In this document: positions 1 through 8,917 of the stretch, in pieces
How positions within the stretch are numbered: position 1 is the stretch's first letter
Layout: each line of letters starts with the position of its first letter
NCBI GenBank assembly: GCA_012033055.1
Contig: JAAUPR010000004.1
Span: forward strand, 56,079-103,224
Direction of reading: 5' to 3'
From: Limnothrix sp. RL_2_0
GTDB taxonomy: Bacteria; Cyanobacteriota; Cyanobacteriia; Cyanobacteriales; MRBY01
DNA length: 47,146 nt
Translations under genes and position numbers: made by a program
Notes under the pieces: model-generated
Told to the model about the DNA's origin: nothing
Seen by the model: the letters and a program-made list of their open reading frames with translations, nothing else
Database searches by the model: none

Positions 1-992
1 TTGGGACGATCGCCGCTCTTAGTCACAGAAAATTTGTCTCTGGGTTATGGCGATCGCCTAGTGTTTTCAGAGTTGTCTGTCGCGTTGAAATCAGGATCTT
101 TTGTCTGTCTCATCGGGGCGAATGGTACGGGCAAATCGACTTTATTGCGGGCCCTCGCCGGTTTGACGAAACCCCTTGGTGGGAGGGTGTGTTTGCATGG
201 TGAAGATCTGTATCAATTGTCTGCCCAGCAACGTTCCCAGCGTCTCAGTTTGGTGTTGACGGAACAGATTGAGTTGGACTGGATGTCGGTGACGGAATTG
301 GTGGCGTTGGGGCGGTATCCCTACACGGATTGGCAGGGGCGGTTAAAAGCGGAGGATCGGTTAATTGTGGCGGAGGCGATCGCGCCGTGGGTTTAGAGGA
401 ACTCAGCGAAAAATCCATTACCCAGATCAGTGATGGGGAACGCCAAAAGGCAATGATTGCTAGAGCTTTAGCACAACAAACGGATTTGATGTTACTGGAT
501 GAACCAACAGCTTATTTAGATTTGCCGCGTCGGGTGGAAACAATGCAACTATTGCGATCGCTTGCCCATATCCAAAATCGCACCATTTTGATGTCTACCC
601 ATGATCTCGATTTGGCGTTGCGCAGTGCTGATCAGTTGTGGTTGGTCACGACAGCGGGAAATTTGGCGGTGGGTACGCCGGAAGAATTAGTTTTGCAAGG
701 ATATTTGGGGGAAGCGTTTAGTAGTAAAGCTTTCGAGTTTGATGCGATTACGGGACAATTTCAACTGAATTATGAACGGCGATCGCCGATTATCTGCCGT
801 GGGGATGGATTGACGGCCCTGTGGACGGAGCGGGCGTTAACTCGCCTCGGTTTTGCCCCCGTGGAGAATGGCACAACTTTGCAACTACAAATCGATGAAG
901 ATCCCACTCGCTGGACTTTAATTGAGGGCGATCGCCATTGGGTATTCCAGAGCCTCAGCGAACTCACAGATCATCTGCAAGCTTTACAATAA
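1..992 (+). pseudogene. Iron-siderophore/cobalamin-type (FecE-like) ABC transporter ATP-binding protein, frameshifted
   Basis: This is the cytoplasmic ATPase of a metal-chelate importer, in two frames. The first part (1-396) carries Walker A GANGTGKST at residues 39-47. The second, readable from about 384, carries the signature variant SDGERQK, Walker [13 protein letters not shown] and the H-loop STHD, then a roughly 100-residue C-terminal extension. All motifs of one ATPase are present once and in order, so this is one gene of about 330 residues missing one base near 376-386, where GCGATCGCGCC would read on as AIAAVGLEEL if it were GCGATCGCGGCC. The TTG at base 1 may be the start, or the gene may begin upstream. 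No permease or binding protein is visible in the window. The break may be a sequence error. The ATPase family is secure; the substrate is inferred. Confidence 0.75.
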
Positions 993-1015
993 AAAAATTG
1001 TAGATACGAGCAGCC

Positions 1016-1489
1016 ATGGCAGACATCAAAATTCCCCAACGCGACATCCTCAGCCTCAATATGGAACCCATCCAAAACTTGGTGAAGTCCCTACTGCTTG
1101 ACGAAGAATTGGCCGACAACGAACAAAAATATCAACTCCTGATCGATTTTCCACAGGCAGCAAATGATCCACGGGAATTGTCAGAAATCCCCGAAATCCG
1201 CCTCTGGTTTGTGCGCCTCGATGCCCTGTACCCTTGGTTTTTATTTCTGCTGGACTGGAAAGCAGGTGAGTTGGCTCGCTATGCGGCGATGCTTGTACCC
1301 CACCAATTTCACCGTACCGAAGGCATTCAGTACAACCCCGAAGCTCTGGAAATCTTTGTGATGAGTAAGGTGTTTAGCCTCAGCGATTCGTTACCAAAAT
1401 TTGGCATCCAACCCCAATCGAGAGTGAAGGCGATCGCCCAACTGCTCGGCTACGAACTCGACGATGAATTTTTAAATAGTCTGGCGTAA
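1016..1489 (+). CDS. CRR6-family NdhI maturation factor (DUF1817)
   Basis: A 157-residue soluble protein resembling CRR6 (chlororespiratory reduction 6). In plants and cyanobacteria CRR6 is needed to assemble the NdhI-containing arm of the photosynthetic NDH-1 complex. The recognised stretch is the central LDALYPWFLFLLDWKAGELA followed by a conserved MLVPHQF..TEGIQYNPEALEIFVM segment. No membrane helix or signal peptide is visible. The ATG at 1016 lies 24 bases after the upstream ABC ATPase stop, so the two may be co-transcribed. The family call rests on remembered conservation of this core; length fits. Function in NDH-1 assembly is family knowledge. Confidence 0.75.
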   Translation: MADIKIPQRDILSLNMEPIQNLVKSLLLDEELADNEQKYQLLIDFPQAANDPRELSEIPEIRLWFVRLDALYPWFLFLLDWKAGELARYAAMLVPHQFHRTEGIQYNPEALEIFVMSKVFSLSDSLPKFGIQPQSRVKAIAQLLGYELDDEFLNSLA

Positions 1490-1504
1490 ACTTTGCGACT
1501 AATT

Positions 1505-2248
1505 CTAAATACCGGAACCGTCTAAATATTGCTGAATTTCCTTATCCGACAAGCGGCAACTTTCACTGAATTTCTCGCGGGCGATCGCCGAAACCAACCT
1601 CTGATCATTAGGCTGTTGAGATTGCATCACTTGCACCTGCTCCTCTAGCGCCTCAATGCGGTCGAGTAATAAACGAATCACCGTCGCATCCGAATCCGGC
1701 AGAGAACCATGCTCAAGGGGATCAACCTTCACCCCAGAACGATAGACGATACGCCCCGGAATCCCCACCACCGTGCAATCAGAAGGCACATTCCGCAATA
1801 CAACAGAGCCTGCCCCAATGCGCACATTATTACCAATTTCTAAATTTCCTAAAACTTTAGCACCGCCGCCAACCACCACATTTTTACCGAGGGTCGGATG
1901 ACGTTTGCCGCTTTCTTTCCCAGTACCACCGAGGGTAACCCCTTGGTAAATTAGACAATAATCACCAATAATCGCCGTCTCACCAATCACCACCCCCATA
2001 CCGTGGTCAATAAAAACCCCATGGCCAATTTGTGCCCCCGGATGGATCTCTACTCCGGTCAAAAAACGCGCAATGTGGGACAAAAATCGAGGGAAAAATG
2101 GCAGCCCTAACTGATAAAGACGGTGGGAAATGCGGTGAAATATTAATGCTTGTAGACCGGGATAGCAGAACAGTACTTCCAGCCAATTCCGAGCAGCGGG
2201 ATCTCTCTCAAAAATGATGCGGAAGTCAGCGAGGAGGGTGGAGAGCAT
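1505..2248 (-). CDS. cysE: Serine O-acetyltransferase
   Basis: It transfers acetyl from acetyl-CoA to serine, the first step of cysteine synthesis. The 247-residue protein has the short CysE N-terminal helical part, then a left-handed beta-helix of hexapeptide repeats from about residue 65 (GVEIHPGAQIG, GVFIDHGMGVVIGETA, KVLGNLEIGNNVRIGAGSVV). The catalytic-loop segment DHGMGVVIGETA and the CoA-site segment LGGTGKESGKRHPTLG are intact. The C-terminal tail (from about residue 175) is longer than in minimal CysE and includes a coiled-coil-like stretch LLLDRIEALEEQVQVM. It starts at ATG 2248 and converges with crr6, with only 15 bases between the two stops. Confidence 0.92.
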   Translation of the reverse strand: MLSTLLADFRIIFERDPAARNWLEVLFCYPGLQALIFHRISHRLYQLGLPFFPRFLSHIARFLTGVEIHPGAQIGHGVFIDHGMGVVIGETAIIGDYCLIYQGVTLGGTGKESGKRHPTLGKNVVVGGGAKVLGNLEIGNNVRIGAGSVVLRNVPSDCTVVGIPGRIVYRSGVKVDPLEHGSLPDSDATVIRLLLDRIEALEEQVQVMQSQQPNDQRLVSAIAREKFSESCRLSDKEIQQYLDGSGI

Positions 2249-2385
2249 AATGATTCTTGTACAAATTTCAGGTCAATATCGGTTTGATTGCAAGCATTTT
2301 CTATCTTATCGGTTGTCTGTTCCGACTGGGTCAGCAATTTATGAATTTGTTTACCCGTCTAGGATTGCGCGATTCTTCGAGTCAT

Positions 2386-4013
2386 TTATTTTAAGCGGCC
2401 AGACCGGAGGATGCTGATAATTAGCCACAAACCGAGTAGGCTTGCGACAGCAAAAAGAATTTCGTTAATCAGGCCAATTTGACGGTTGGGAGTGTTAGAT
2501 GTGATAGCTGCGCCCATAATCAAGGAACCTACAACGATACTAAAAGACAAGCGATTAGCTGAGTCGTCAATGCTCCGTCGTAGTCCTCCAAAGTCTTTGA
2601 TATTTAGGTTCCACTGCAATGTTTCTGAGCTGAGGCGGTCGAGAATAACGTCTACTTGTCGCGGCGATCGCAGGGAAATAGTTTTCAAGTCTAAAATCGT
2701 GCGGAAGATTGACTGAAACGGGGTGTCTCCGACGAGTTGACGGCGGAAAATATCGGTGATCAGCGGCTTAATCTCATCCAGTAAATTAACTTCTGGGTTG
2801 AAATTACGGGCGACTCCTTCGAGGTTGGCCAAGCTCTTGGCGTATAGCCCCAAAGTACCGGGTAGTTTCACTCGGTTGTAGCGAGCCACCTGCAAAATCT
2901 CGTAAAACACTTCACTGAAATTGAGCTGGGATAAACTCTGGTCGTAGTACTTTCTCAGCAGGCGATCGTAGTCCACTTCCAACTGCGCAATATTGACATT
3001 CGTGACGCTTTCCGACAATTCCAAAGTAATTTGGGCACAGCTCTGGGCATCGATATCAACGATCGCTAACAACATTTCAGTGAGTAACTTTTGGGTACGA
3101 GGATCAAGACGACCGACCATACCGCAGTCAATTAGTGCCACTCGGCCACTGTCTAGATAGAAAATATTGCCGGGATGGGGATCCGCATGGAAAAACCATC
3201 GACAAAAATTTGTTGAAAAAATGCCCGAAAGAGGATGGTTGTGATGGCTTGGGTTTGCTTTTTGGAGGGGACATCAGCTTGGAGCAGAGGTTTCCCGTCG
3301 AGCCATTCCATCACTAATAGTTTTTTGGAGGTCAAATCCCAGTTGATTTCTGGAATGACGAGGTTTTGTTGATCAAACCAGCGGCTTTTAGCGAGGTTGC
3401 GTCGAAGTTGATCGGTGTAACCGGCCTCTGTGCGGAAATCGAGTTCTGCTTGAACGGCTTTGGTGAAATCTTTGGCGAGGGCCACAACATCGTAATCTTG
3501 ACCAAAGTCTGTCAGGGCAGCTAATTCGGCAATGCCTTTGATGAGTACAATGTCTTGGGCAACGATGGTATCGATACCGGGGCGTTGGACTTTTAGGGCG
3601 ACAGCTTTGCCATCCCGGAGGACTGCGCGGTGGACTTGGGCGATGGATCCGGCGGCGATGGGATTGGGATCAATTTCCTGGAAGATTTCTTCGATGGGTC
3701 TGGTGAGTTCGTTGCGGATAGTTAACTCAATTTCAAACCACGGTACGGTGGGCACGGTGGCTTGGAGTGCGGTGAGGGCATCAATATATTTGGGCGGGAG
3801 TAGGTCGGGTCGGGTGCTGAGGAGTTGACCGAGTTTGACGTAGAACGGCCCTAACTCGACAAGGATATTGCAGAGTACTTCTGGGGGGGGGATTTGGGGT
3901 TTGCCTGTTTTGCCTCCGGTAAGAAGACTTTTCATAAAATCCCAGCCATTACTGAAAACAATTTCAATAATTTCCCGCTGTCGTGAACTGCTCTGGGTAA
4001 GGGAGAAAACCAT
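2386..4013 (-). pseudogene. ABC1/UbiB-family atypical kinase, split by a one-base frameshift
   Basis: An ABC1K (AarF/UbiB) kinase-like protein; relatives act in isoprenoid-quinone synthesis or lipid homeostasis at membranes. The N-terminal part (4013-3153) has the KxGQ motif (KLGQ, residues 60-63), the Ala-rich nucleotide loop AAGSIAQVHRA and the lysine strand VALKVQRPGI. The C-terminal part (from 3141 downward) opens at the metal-binding motif LIDCGMVG and ends with two hydrophobic helices (SIVVGSLIMGAAI and ILFAVASLLGLWLIISIL). The join falls in the catalytic loop: adding one T to the five-T run (plus-strand A run 3191-3195) restores DGFFHADPHPGNIF, the family's DPHPGN motif. The whole gene would encode about 542 residues, normal for the family. 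It is either a homopolymer sequencing error or a real loss. Confidence 0.85.
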
Positions 4014-4116
4014 TTAGATCCCGGTAAGGCGCTTTGTGTGGATTGATTCTAATATATGTCACTCTCTATCTGTGCAGACTGTGAAGTGCTAGAAATTTTG
4101 CCGATCGCCTGATCTT

Positions 4117-4647
4117 TTATAGGGCAGCTAGGTTTAACTGGATTTTGGTGTCGATGAGCTGTTCTCCAAGTTGTAGGCGATCGCCGGTTAACCACCCTGC
4201 ATTGATTGCAAACTGATACATTCTGCGGGGAGATTGATCGAGATAATCTGCGGCTAATCTAGGGTTTGGTCGTTTGGCTCTGAGGTCAAAGAGTTTCAAA
4301 ATTTGCGCGAGTTTGGTTGGCTCGGTGAGTTCGGTGGCGACTCCGGCAAAGTAGACGGCTTTGATTTTTCCCGCATCGTAAATCGTGATCATGGCTTGCC
4401 CTTGGTTGGTGTAGAGATTTTGGGAATGTTGGGCGGCGATCGCCGAAGACCAGTAAAAATTTAGTGCCTCATCGTAAACGAAAAATAAGGGGGTTCCCCA
4501 AGGCATTCCGTCTGGTGAGCTGGTAGCTAATGTGCCGTAAATTTGCTCAGAAATGAGCTGTCGGGCAAGGGCAATAATTTCTGGGCGATCGCCGTCAATC
4601 GTATTAATCCAAGCATTTTCAGCGGTGGCGGGTTGTGGAGTCGGCAT
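4117..4647 (-). CDS. Pyridoxamine 5'-phosphate oxidase-like flavin-binding protein
   Basis: A split-barrel PNPOx-like protein of about 176 residues, a group that binds FMN, F420 or haem. The recognised part is the opening strand pair YGTLATSSPDGMPWGTPLFFVYDE, followed by LNFYWSSAIAAQHSQNL, the usual flavin-phosphate contact region. No signal peptide is visible. The frame is open upstream to a TTG at 4701, but the ATG at 4647 (MPTPQ) is preferred because the preceding 18 codons do not look like family sequence. It stands alone between ubiB and htpG, so context gives no substrate. The fold is well supported; the reaction is unknown. Confidence 0.7.
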   Translation of the reverse strand: MPTPQPATAENAWINTIDGDRPEIIALARQLISEQIYGTLATSSPDGMPWGTPLFFVYDEALNFYWSSAIAAQHSQNLYTNQGQAMITIYDAGKIKAVYFAGVATELTEPTKLAQILKLFDLRAKRPNPRLAADYLDQSPRRMYQFAINAGWLTGDRLQLGEQLIDTKIQLNLAAL

Positions 4648-5122
4648 GTTAATTTCAGCTTTGGTTGGGACAAAATGTTCAGTTCTTAAGAAGAGAAACA
4701 ACTCGTAGAGATCAAAAGATAATAGAAGTAAGAAAAGCTGAAAAAATCAAAAACTTAGGCAATTTATTATTTTTCTCAAATGATTCTCCTGATGAAACTC
4801 TTGTAAGACAATTAACAAGCGATAATAATCGCTACAAACGAATGATGATTTGGCGAAAACTCAATAGGGATTAGTAAGGGGTGAAAAATCTTTCGTGTTT
4901 AAAGAAAAATATTAACTTTTTTTAGCGATCGCCGAATCTTTGTTACTAGAGTGAATCAGCAATTTAAACCTTGAGTTGAGTTATCCGTGCAGTCGTTATC
5001 TGTGCCCATGGTGTGGAGGTAGGGTAATCCGAATCAAACTATGACGGCGATCGCCTCCCTTGGATCAGACATTCATCCTGCACAATAGAGAGCAAACTTA
5101 GCGATTTCACTTTGTACGACCT
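4648..5122. other. AT-rich intergenic region with a possible gene-end remnant; htpG leader
   Basis: Bases 4702-4874 on the plus strand form an open frame ending TAG with coding-like composition (tail residues LVRQLTSDNNRYKRMM). It has no convincing start and no recognised family, and could be the 3' end of a lost gene. From about 4875 the sequence is the htpG upstream region and includes two HIP1 octamers (near 4925 and 5046). No tRNA, clear promoter or CIRCE-type inverted repeat was recognised. Confidence 0.35.
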
Positions 5123-7093
5123 ATGGCAGTCCTCGAAAAAGGCAACATTTCAATCCATACCGAAAATATTTTCCCGATAATCAAAAAATCTCTCTACACA
5201 GACCACGAGATCTTTTTGCGGGAGCTGATTTCCAACGCGGTTGATGCCATTAGTAAAAGAAAAATGGCAAAGCTGGCGGGTGAGAGCAGTGTAGATGTAC
5301 CCGACGGTGAAGTTATTCTGAGCGTTGATCAAGAAAAAAAGACCCTCTCCATCACCGATAACGGCATCGGGATGACCATCGAAGAGATCAAAAAATATAT
5401 CAATCAGGTTGCCTTTTCTAGCGCGACAGAATTTATCGAAAAATATGGCCAAGATCAAAATGAGTTGATCGGTCACTTCGGTCTCGGTTTTTACTCCGCC
5501 TTTATGGTGGCAAGCAAAGTTGAGATTGAAACTCTTTCTTGTAAGGACGGCTCCGAGGCGATTCATTGGTCTTGCGACGGTTCCCCAGAATTTGAACTCA
5601 GTGCCAGCGAAAAAGATACTATCGGCACCACCATCACCCTCACCATGATGGAGGAGGAAACCGAATACCTCGAAGATCAGCGCATTAAGCAACTGGTTAA
5701 AACCTATTCGGATTTTATGCCTGTTTCGATCAAGTTCAACGATGAGCAGATCAATAAGCAACGCGCCATCTGGAAAGAGTCGCCCCAAAATCTCACCGAC
5801 GAAGATTATCTAGAGTTTTATCGTTATCTTTACCCTTTCCAAGAAGATCCGTTGCTCTGGGTACATCTGAATACTGACTATCCTTTCATGCTTAACGGCA
5901 TTCTCTATTTTCCAAAATTACGTCCTGATGTGGATGTGACTAAGGGTCAAATTAAGCTGTTCTGCAATCAGGTTTTCGTCAGCGATCATTGCGAAGAGGT
6001 GATTCCTGAATTTTTGATGCCTTTGCGTGGCGTTGTCGATAGTACCGACATTCCGCTCAATGTTTCCCGGAGTGCTTTGACGAATCACCGTACGGTGCGC
6101 CGCATTTCTGATTACATTGCGAAAAAGGTGGGCGATCGCCTCAAAACTTTATACCGCGATGACTATGCGAGCTATGTGAAAGGCTGGGAAGACATTGGTA
6201 CTTTTGTGAAATATGGCAGCATCCGTGACGATAAATTTAAGGCGCAAGTCGAAGATATTTTGATTTATCGCACAACTTTTGCAGCCGACGCAGCGAAACC
6301 CGAAGAGCCGAAGGTTGAAGTCCAGAGCGGCGATAGTGATGCTTGGGATGATGTGACTCCAGATGGGGCGATCGCCACTGAGCCTTTTACTACCCTCAAG
6401 GATTATTTAGAGCGCAATAAAGAGAAGCATGAAAATAACGTGTTCTATTGCACCGATGCTAGCGGTCAAGCGACCTATATCGAACTGTACAAAAACCAAG
6501 GTTTGGAAGTCCTCTACATGGACTCTTTTATCGATACCAACTACTTCATTCCTTTTCTTGAGCGGGAATTCACCGATGTGAAATTTGCTCGAGTGGACTC
6601 CGAGCTAGACGAGAGTTTGGTGGAAGAAGATAAGGCCAGCGAAATTGTTGACCCCACCACCAACAAAACCCGCGCTGACGTGATTAAAGAGGTTTTTGAG
6701 AAGGCGATCGCCCAATCCACCGTCGAGATCAAGACCCAATCCATCAAATCCGGAGATTCCCAGTCCGCACCTCCAGCAATGGTATTAGTCCCCGAAGCCA
6801 TGCGCCGGATGCAAGAAATGACCGCCATGATGCAACAAAGCACCATGCAATTCCCCGACAGTCACACGCTGATGATCAACACCGCTCACCCCTTGATCGA
6901 AAATATCTACCAACTCAGCCAAGGGTCAATTGTTCAGGCGGATGGTTCTTCCTCCAACGACGACACCATGACTCTCCTCTGCAAGCATGTGTATGACTTG
7001 GCGCTAATTGCCCAGAAGGGTTTTGATGCCGATGGGATGAAAGCGTTTGTTGAACGTTCCAACCAAGTTCTTACTCGCCTAAGCGAAAAGTAA
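5123..7093 (+). CDS. htpG: Hsp90-family molecular chaperone HtpG
   Basis: A cytoplasmic ATP-driven chaperone of 656 residues; in cyanobacteria HtpG is linked to heat and oxidative-stress survival and to phycobilisome and haem-pathway proteins. The N-terminal GHKL ATPase domain shows the helix LRELISNAVDAISK, the DNGIGMT loop and the lid/glycine motif LIGHFGLGFYSAF. The middle domain has the catalytic-arginine region LNVSRSAL. The C-terminal dimerisation domain is complete. The insert after about residue 390 is acidic and typical of cyanobacterial HtpG. Start ATG 5123. The gene looks monocistronic, with a hairpin and a terminator downstream. Confidence 0.95.
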   Translation: MAVLEKGNISIHTENIFPIIKKSLYTDHEIFLRELISNAVDAISKRKMAKLAGESSVDVPDGEVILSVDQEKKTLSITDNGIGMTIEEIKKYINQVAFSSATEFIEKYGQDQNELIGHFGLGFYSAFMVASKVEIETLSCKDGSEAIHWSCDGSPEFELSASEKDTIGTTITLTMMEEETEYLEDQRIKQLVKTYSDFMPVSIKFNDEQINKQRAIWKESPQNLTDEDYLEFYRYLYPFQEDPLLWVHLNTDYPFMLNGILYFPKLRPDVDVTKGQIKLFCNQVFVSDHCEEVIPEFLMPLRGVVDSTDIPLNVSRSALTNHRTVRRISDYIAKKVGDRLKTLYRDDYASYVKGWEDIGTFVKYGSIRDDKFKAQVEDILIYRTTFAADAAKPEEPKVEVQSGDSDAWDDVTPDGAIATEPFTTLKDYLERNKEKHENNVFYCTDASGQATYIELYKNQGLEVLYMDSFIDTNYFIPFLEREFTDVKFARVDSELDESLVEEDKASEIVDPTTNKTRADVIKEVFEKAIAQSTVEIKTQSIKSGDSQSAPPAMVLVPEAMRRMQEMTAMMQQSTMQFPDSHTLMINTAHPLIENIYQLSQGSIVQADGSSSNDDTMTLLCKHVYDLALIAQKGFDADGMKAFVERSNQVLTRLSEK

Positions 7094-7155
7094 AACCGGG
7101 TTAATCTCAATCAATTCAACATTTTCAGATAGTATAGTCATGGCTATCAAGCTTG

Positions 7156-7182
7156 GTAGGGGTTAACATGTTAAACCCCTAC
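7156..7182. repeat. Inverted repeat (hairpin) downstream of htpG
   Basis: The arms GTAGGGGTTAACA and TGTTAAACCCCTAC pair with a single bulged base and almost no loop. There is no T tract directly after it, so it is either a structured 3' end or a short mobile-repeat remnant rather than a classical intrinsic terminator. Confidence 0.55.
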
Positions 7183-7259
7183 AGAATAAGGCTTTGAAGC
7201 GCACTTGATGTCTTAATCTTGATGGCTTTGACTATAATAACTACTGGTTTTGTGATCGT

Positions 7260-7289
7260 AAAAAGAGGGACAATATTGCTCCTCTTTTT
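7260..7289. terminator. Putative bidirectional intrinsic terminator between htpG and the TldD/PmbA gene
   Basis: AAAAAGAGG and CCTCTTTTT form a nine-base-pair stem around a loop of 12 bases, giving a U-rich tail on both strands. It lies between the convergent ends of htpG and the gene ending at 7339, so it could serve both. Confidence 0.6.
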
Positions 7290-7338
7290 GCTATTTTTGG
7301 GAGACTTTCAAAAAAATAATCTTCCCGTGAGAATGCTT

Positions 7339-8670
7339 TTAAATGCTGTCGGTGATGCTGCTGAAGTGAAAGTTTTTGACTTTAACTGCCGGGACAACAG
7401 AACTGCCATGGCGCTCTGGGGTGGCGATCGCCTCAACATCTTTCAACATGTCCGGTAGGGATTGATTAAAACGCAGATTATAAATGGGATAAGCGAGTTT
7501 GCCGTCCTCGATCCAGAATGTGCCATCGCGAGTCATGCCAGTGGTTTCGAGAGTTTTGGAGTTTACCCCCTGCACATACCAAGCGCGATTGACGAAAATG
7601 CCCCGCTCCGTCCCAGCAATGAGATCGGCGAGGGTTTGGTCGCTACCGGTCATCACGAGGGGAAAGAGGCTACCAGTGGGTTCCGTGCCTTTTTGACTTG
7701 CCCAGTAACGGTCGTAGCTCAGATTTTTGGGCACACCATTTTCAATAATTGGCAGGCGATCGCCGGGTAAACCACCACTCCCAATTGCCCCAGATTGTAA
7801 TAACGGGTGGGTCGGATCACGATAAATATTTACCAGTGGATTAAATAATGCTTCGCCCAAACGATTACCGTCGCCGCCATCCTTCGAGAAAAAGCTGCGT
7901 CCCTCATCCGCCGACCGCGCCGACATATTCCACATCACACGGGGAATCAAATTGGCGATCGCCCCCGAACTAAACACCACAGGATAAGTATCCGGCTCAA
8001 TTTTGCGAGGATTTTGCGCCGCCGTAGACCGTTGAATGGTTGTCATCACAATTTGTTTAATCGGCAGTTCACTCAGCCCCCAACCCGTCCGACTGCCCCA
8101 ACTCGAACCATTGCCAATCTTCGCCGTGTAGCTAAATTCCGCATTCGTTTGGCAATCATAGGCGCGGAGTCCCGCAGAATTTCCCAAAGCATAAGCCGAC
8201 GCGCTCGTACTCAAAATCCCAGACCCTTCAATATTTGCTGCCTCGCTCCACTGACACACCTGTTGAATCAACTCTCCCCGTTGCAGCGGTGAATAATGAA
8301 ATGTTGTCTCATCAAATTTTGCGCGATAATCCGCATAAACCTGTGTTTCTAGCAGCGGAACCCATTCCGGATCCTCCGGCGCAATACGCGCCAAATCCTC
8401 ACTCCGCCGCAACGCCGCCACAATCCCCTCAAAATCCTGATCTACCGTCGTTGTACTAGCACTACGCCGACCAAAATGACTCGTAATCCGGATTTCAAAC
8501 TGATTTTTTTGAAGATTTTGGCGAATCTGATTCTCCCCAAACCGCCCCAGAGCAGACTCCTTCTCCTCAATCGAGATCGACACCCCATCCGATGCCGCCT
8601 CCGCGATAATCATTTCGATCCAATCAAAAGCCTGTTCCCGTGAAATGAGTTGTGACGCTGTGGCAACCAT
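7339..8670 (-). CDS. TldD/PmbA-family protein (metallopeptidase-like subunit)
   Basis: A 443-residue cytosolic member of the TldD/PmbA family. In the known TldD-TldE protease only TldD carries the zinc motif HExxxH. I see no HExxxH here, so this copy resembles the TldE/PmbA side or a degenerate member. Recognised features are the N-terminal pattern DGVSISIEEKES, the repeated strand-rich core, the segment NRLGEALFNPLVNI and the near-C-terminal segment IEDGKLAYPIYNLRFN typical of the family. The frame extends to a GTG at 8700, but ATG 8670 (MVATASQ) is preferred. A second family member sits at 24239-25525. Confidence 0.8.
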   Translation of the reverse strand: MVATASQLISREQAFDWIEMIIAEAASDGVSISIEEKESALGRFGENQIRQNLQKNQFEIRITSHFGRRSASTTTVDQDFEGIVAALRRSEDLARIAPEDPEWVPLLETQVYADYRAKFDETTFHYSPLQRGELIQQVCQWSEAANIEGSGILSTSASAYALGNSAGLRAYDCQTNAEFSYTAKIGNGSSWGSRTGWGLSELPIKQIVMTTIQRSTAAQNPRKIEPDTYPVVFSSGAIANLIPRVMWNMSARSADEGRSFFSKDGGDGNRLGEALFNPLVNIYRDPTHPLLQSGAIGSGGLPGDRLPIIENGVPKNLSYDRYWASQKGTEPTGSLFPLVMTGSDQTLADLIAGTERGIFVNRAWYVQGVNSKTLETTGMTRDGTFWIEDGKLAYPIYNLRFNQSLPDMLKDVEAIATPERHGSSVVPAVKVKNFHFSSITDSI

Positions 8671-8835
8671 CGCTAAATCTCGCTTTTTTATGCTTCTCAC
8701 TATTAAAACAAGAAAAACCCTTCCACCCCGAAAGGCAAAAGAGTTTTATCAAAATTATTTCAGTTAAAAATCGCGAATAGTTTGTTGATTCAGCCAATCA
8801 AATCCTGTTGTGAGCCATAATCTAATGACTATTTG

Positions 8836-8879
8836 CCTCCCTTTCAAAGGGAGGTGGCGAAGCCGGAGGGATCACAATT
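8836..8879. repeat. Intergenic palindromic repeat element
   Basis: It contains the near-perfect palindrome CCTCCCTTTCAAAGGGAGG followed by TGGCGAAGCCGGAGGGATCACAATT. A related element in the opposite orientation lies at 15900-15962, sharing the ATTGTGATCCCTCC-like end. Short elements of this kind are dispersed between bacterial genes; here it sits just downstream of gnd and could also act as its 3' end. Confidence 0.5.
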
Positions 8880-8917
8880 AGGTCTCATCACAGTAATTTA
8901 TAATTTTCAACTCCTGA

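Noticed and set aside
376-396. Programmed -1 ribosomal frameshifting in the ABC ATPase
   Set aside because: No slippery heptamer or downstream pseudoknot is evident, and four other genes break at the same HIP1 motif, which points to one common cause.
5150-5788. Long minus-strand open frame (212 codons) opposite htpG
   Set aside because: It lies wholly antisense to a clear HtpG N-terminal domain and its product resembles no family; a shadow of htpG codon use.
7219-7458. Plus-strand 79-codon frame after htpG
   Set aside because: It overlaps the intrinsic terminator and the end of the TldD/PmbA gene; no family match.
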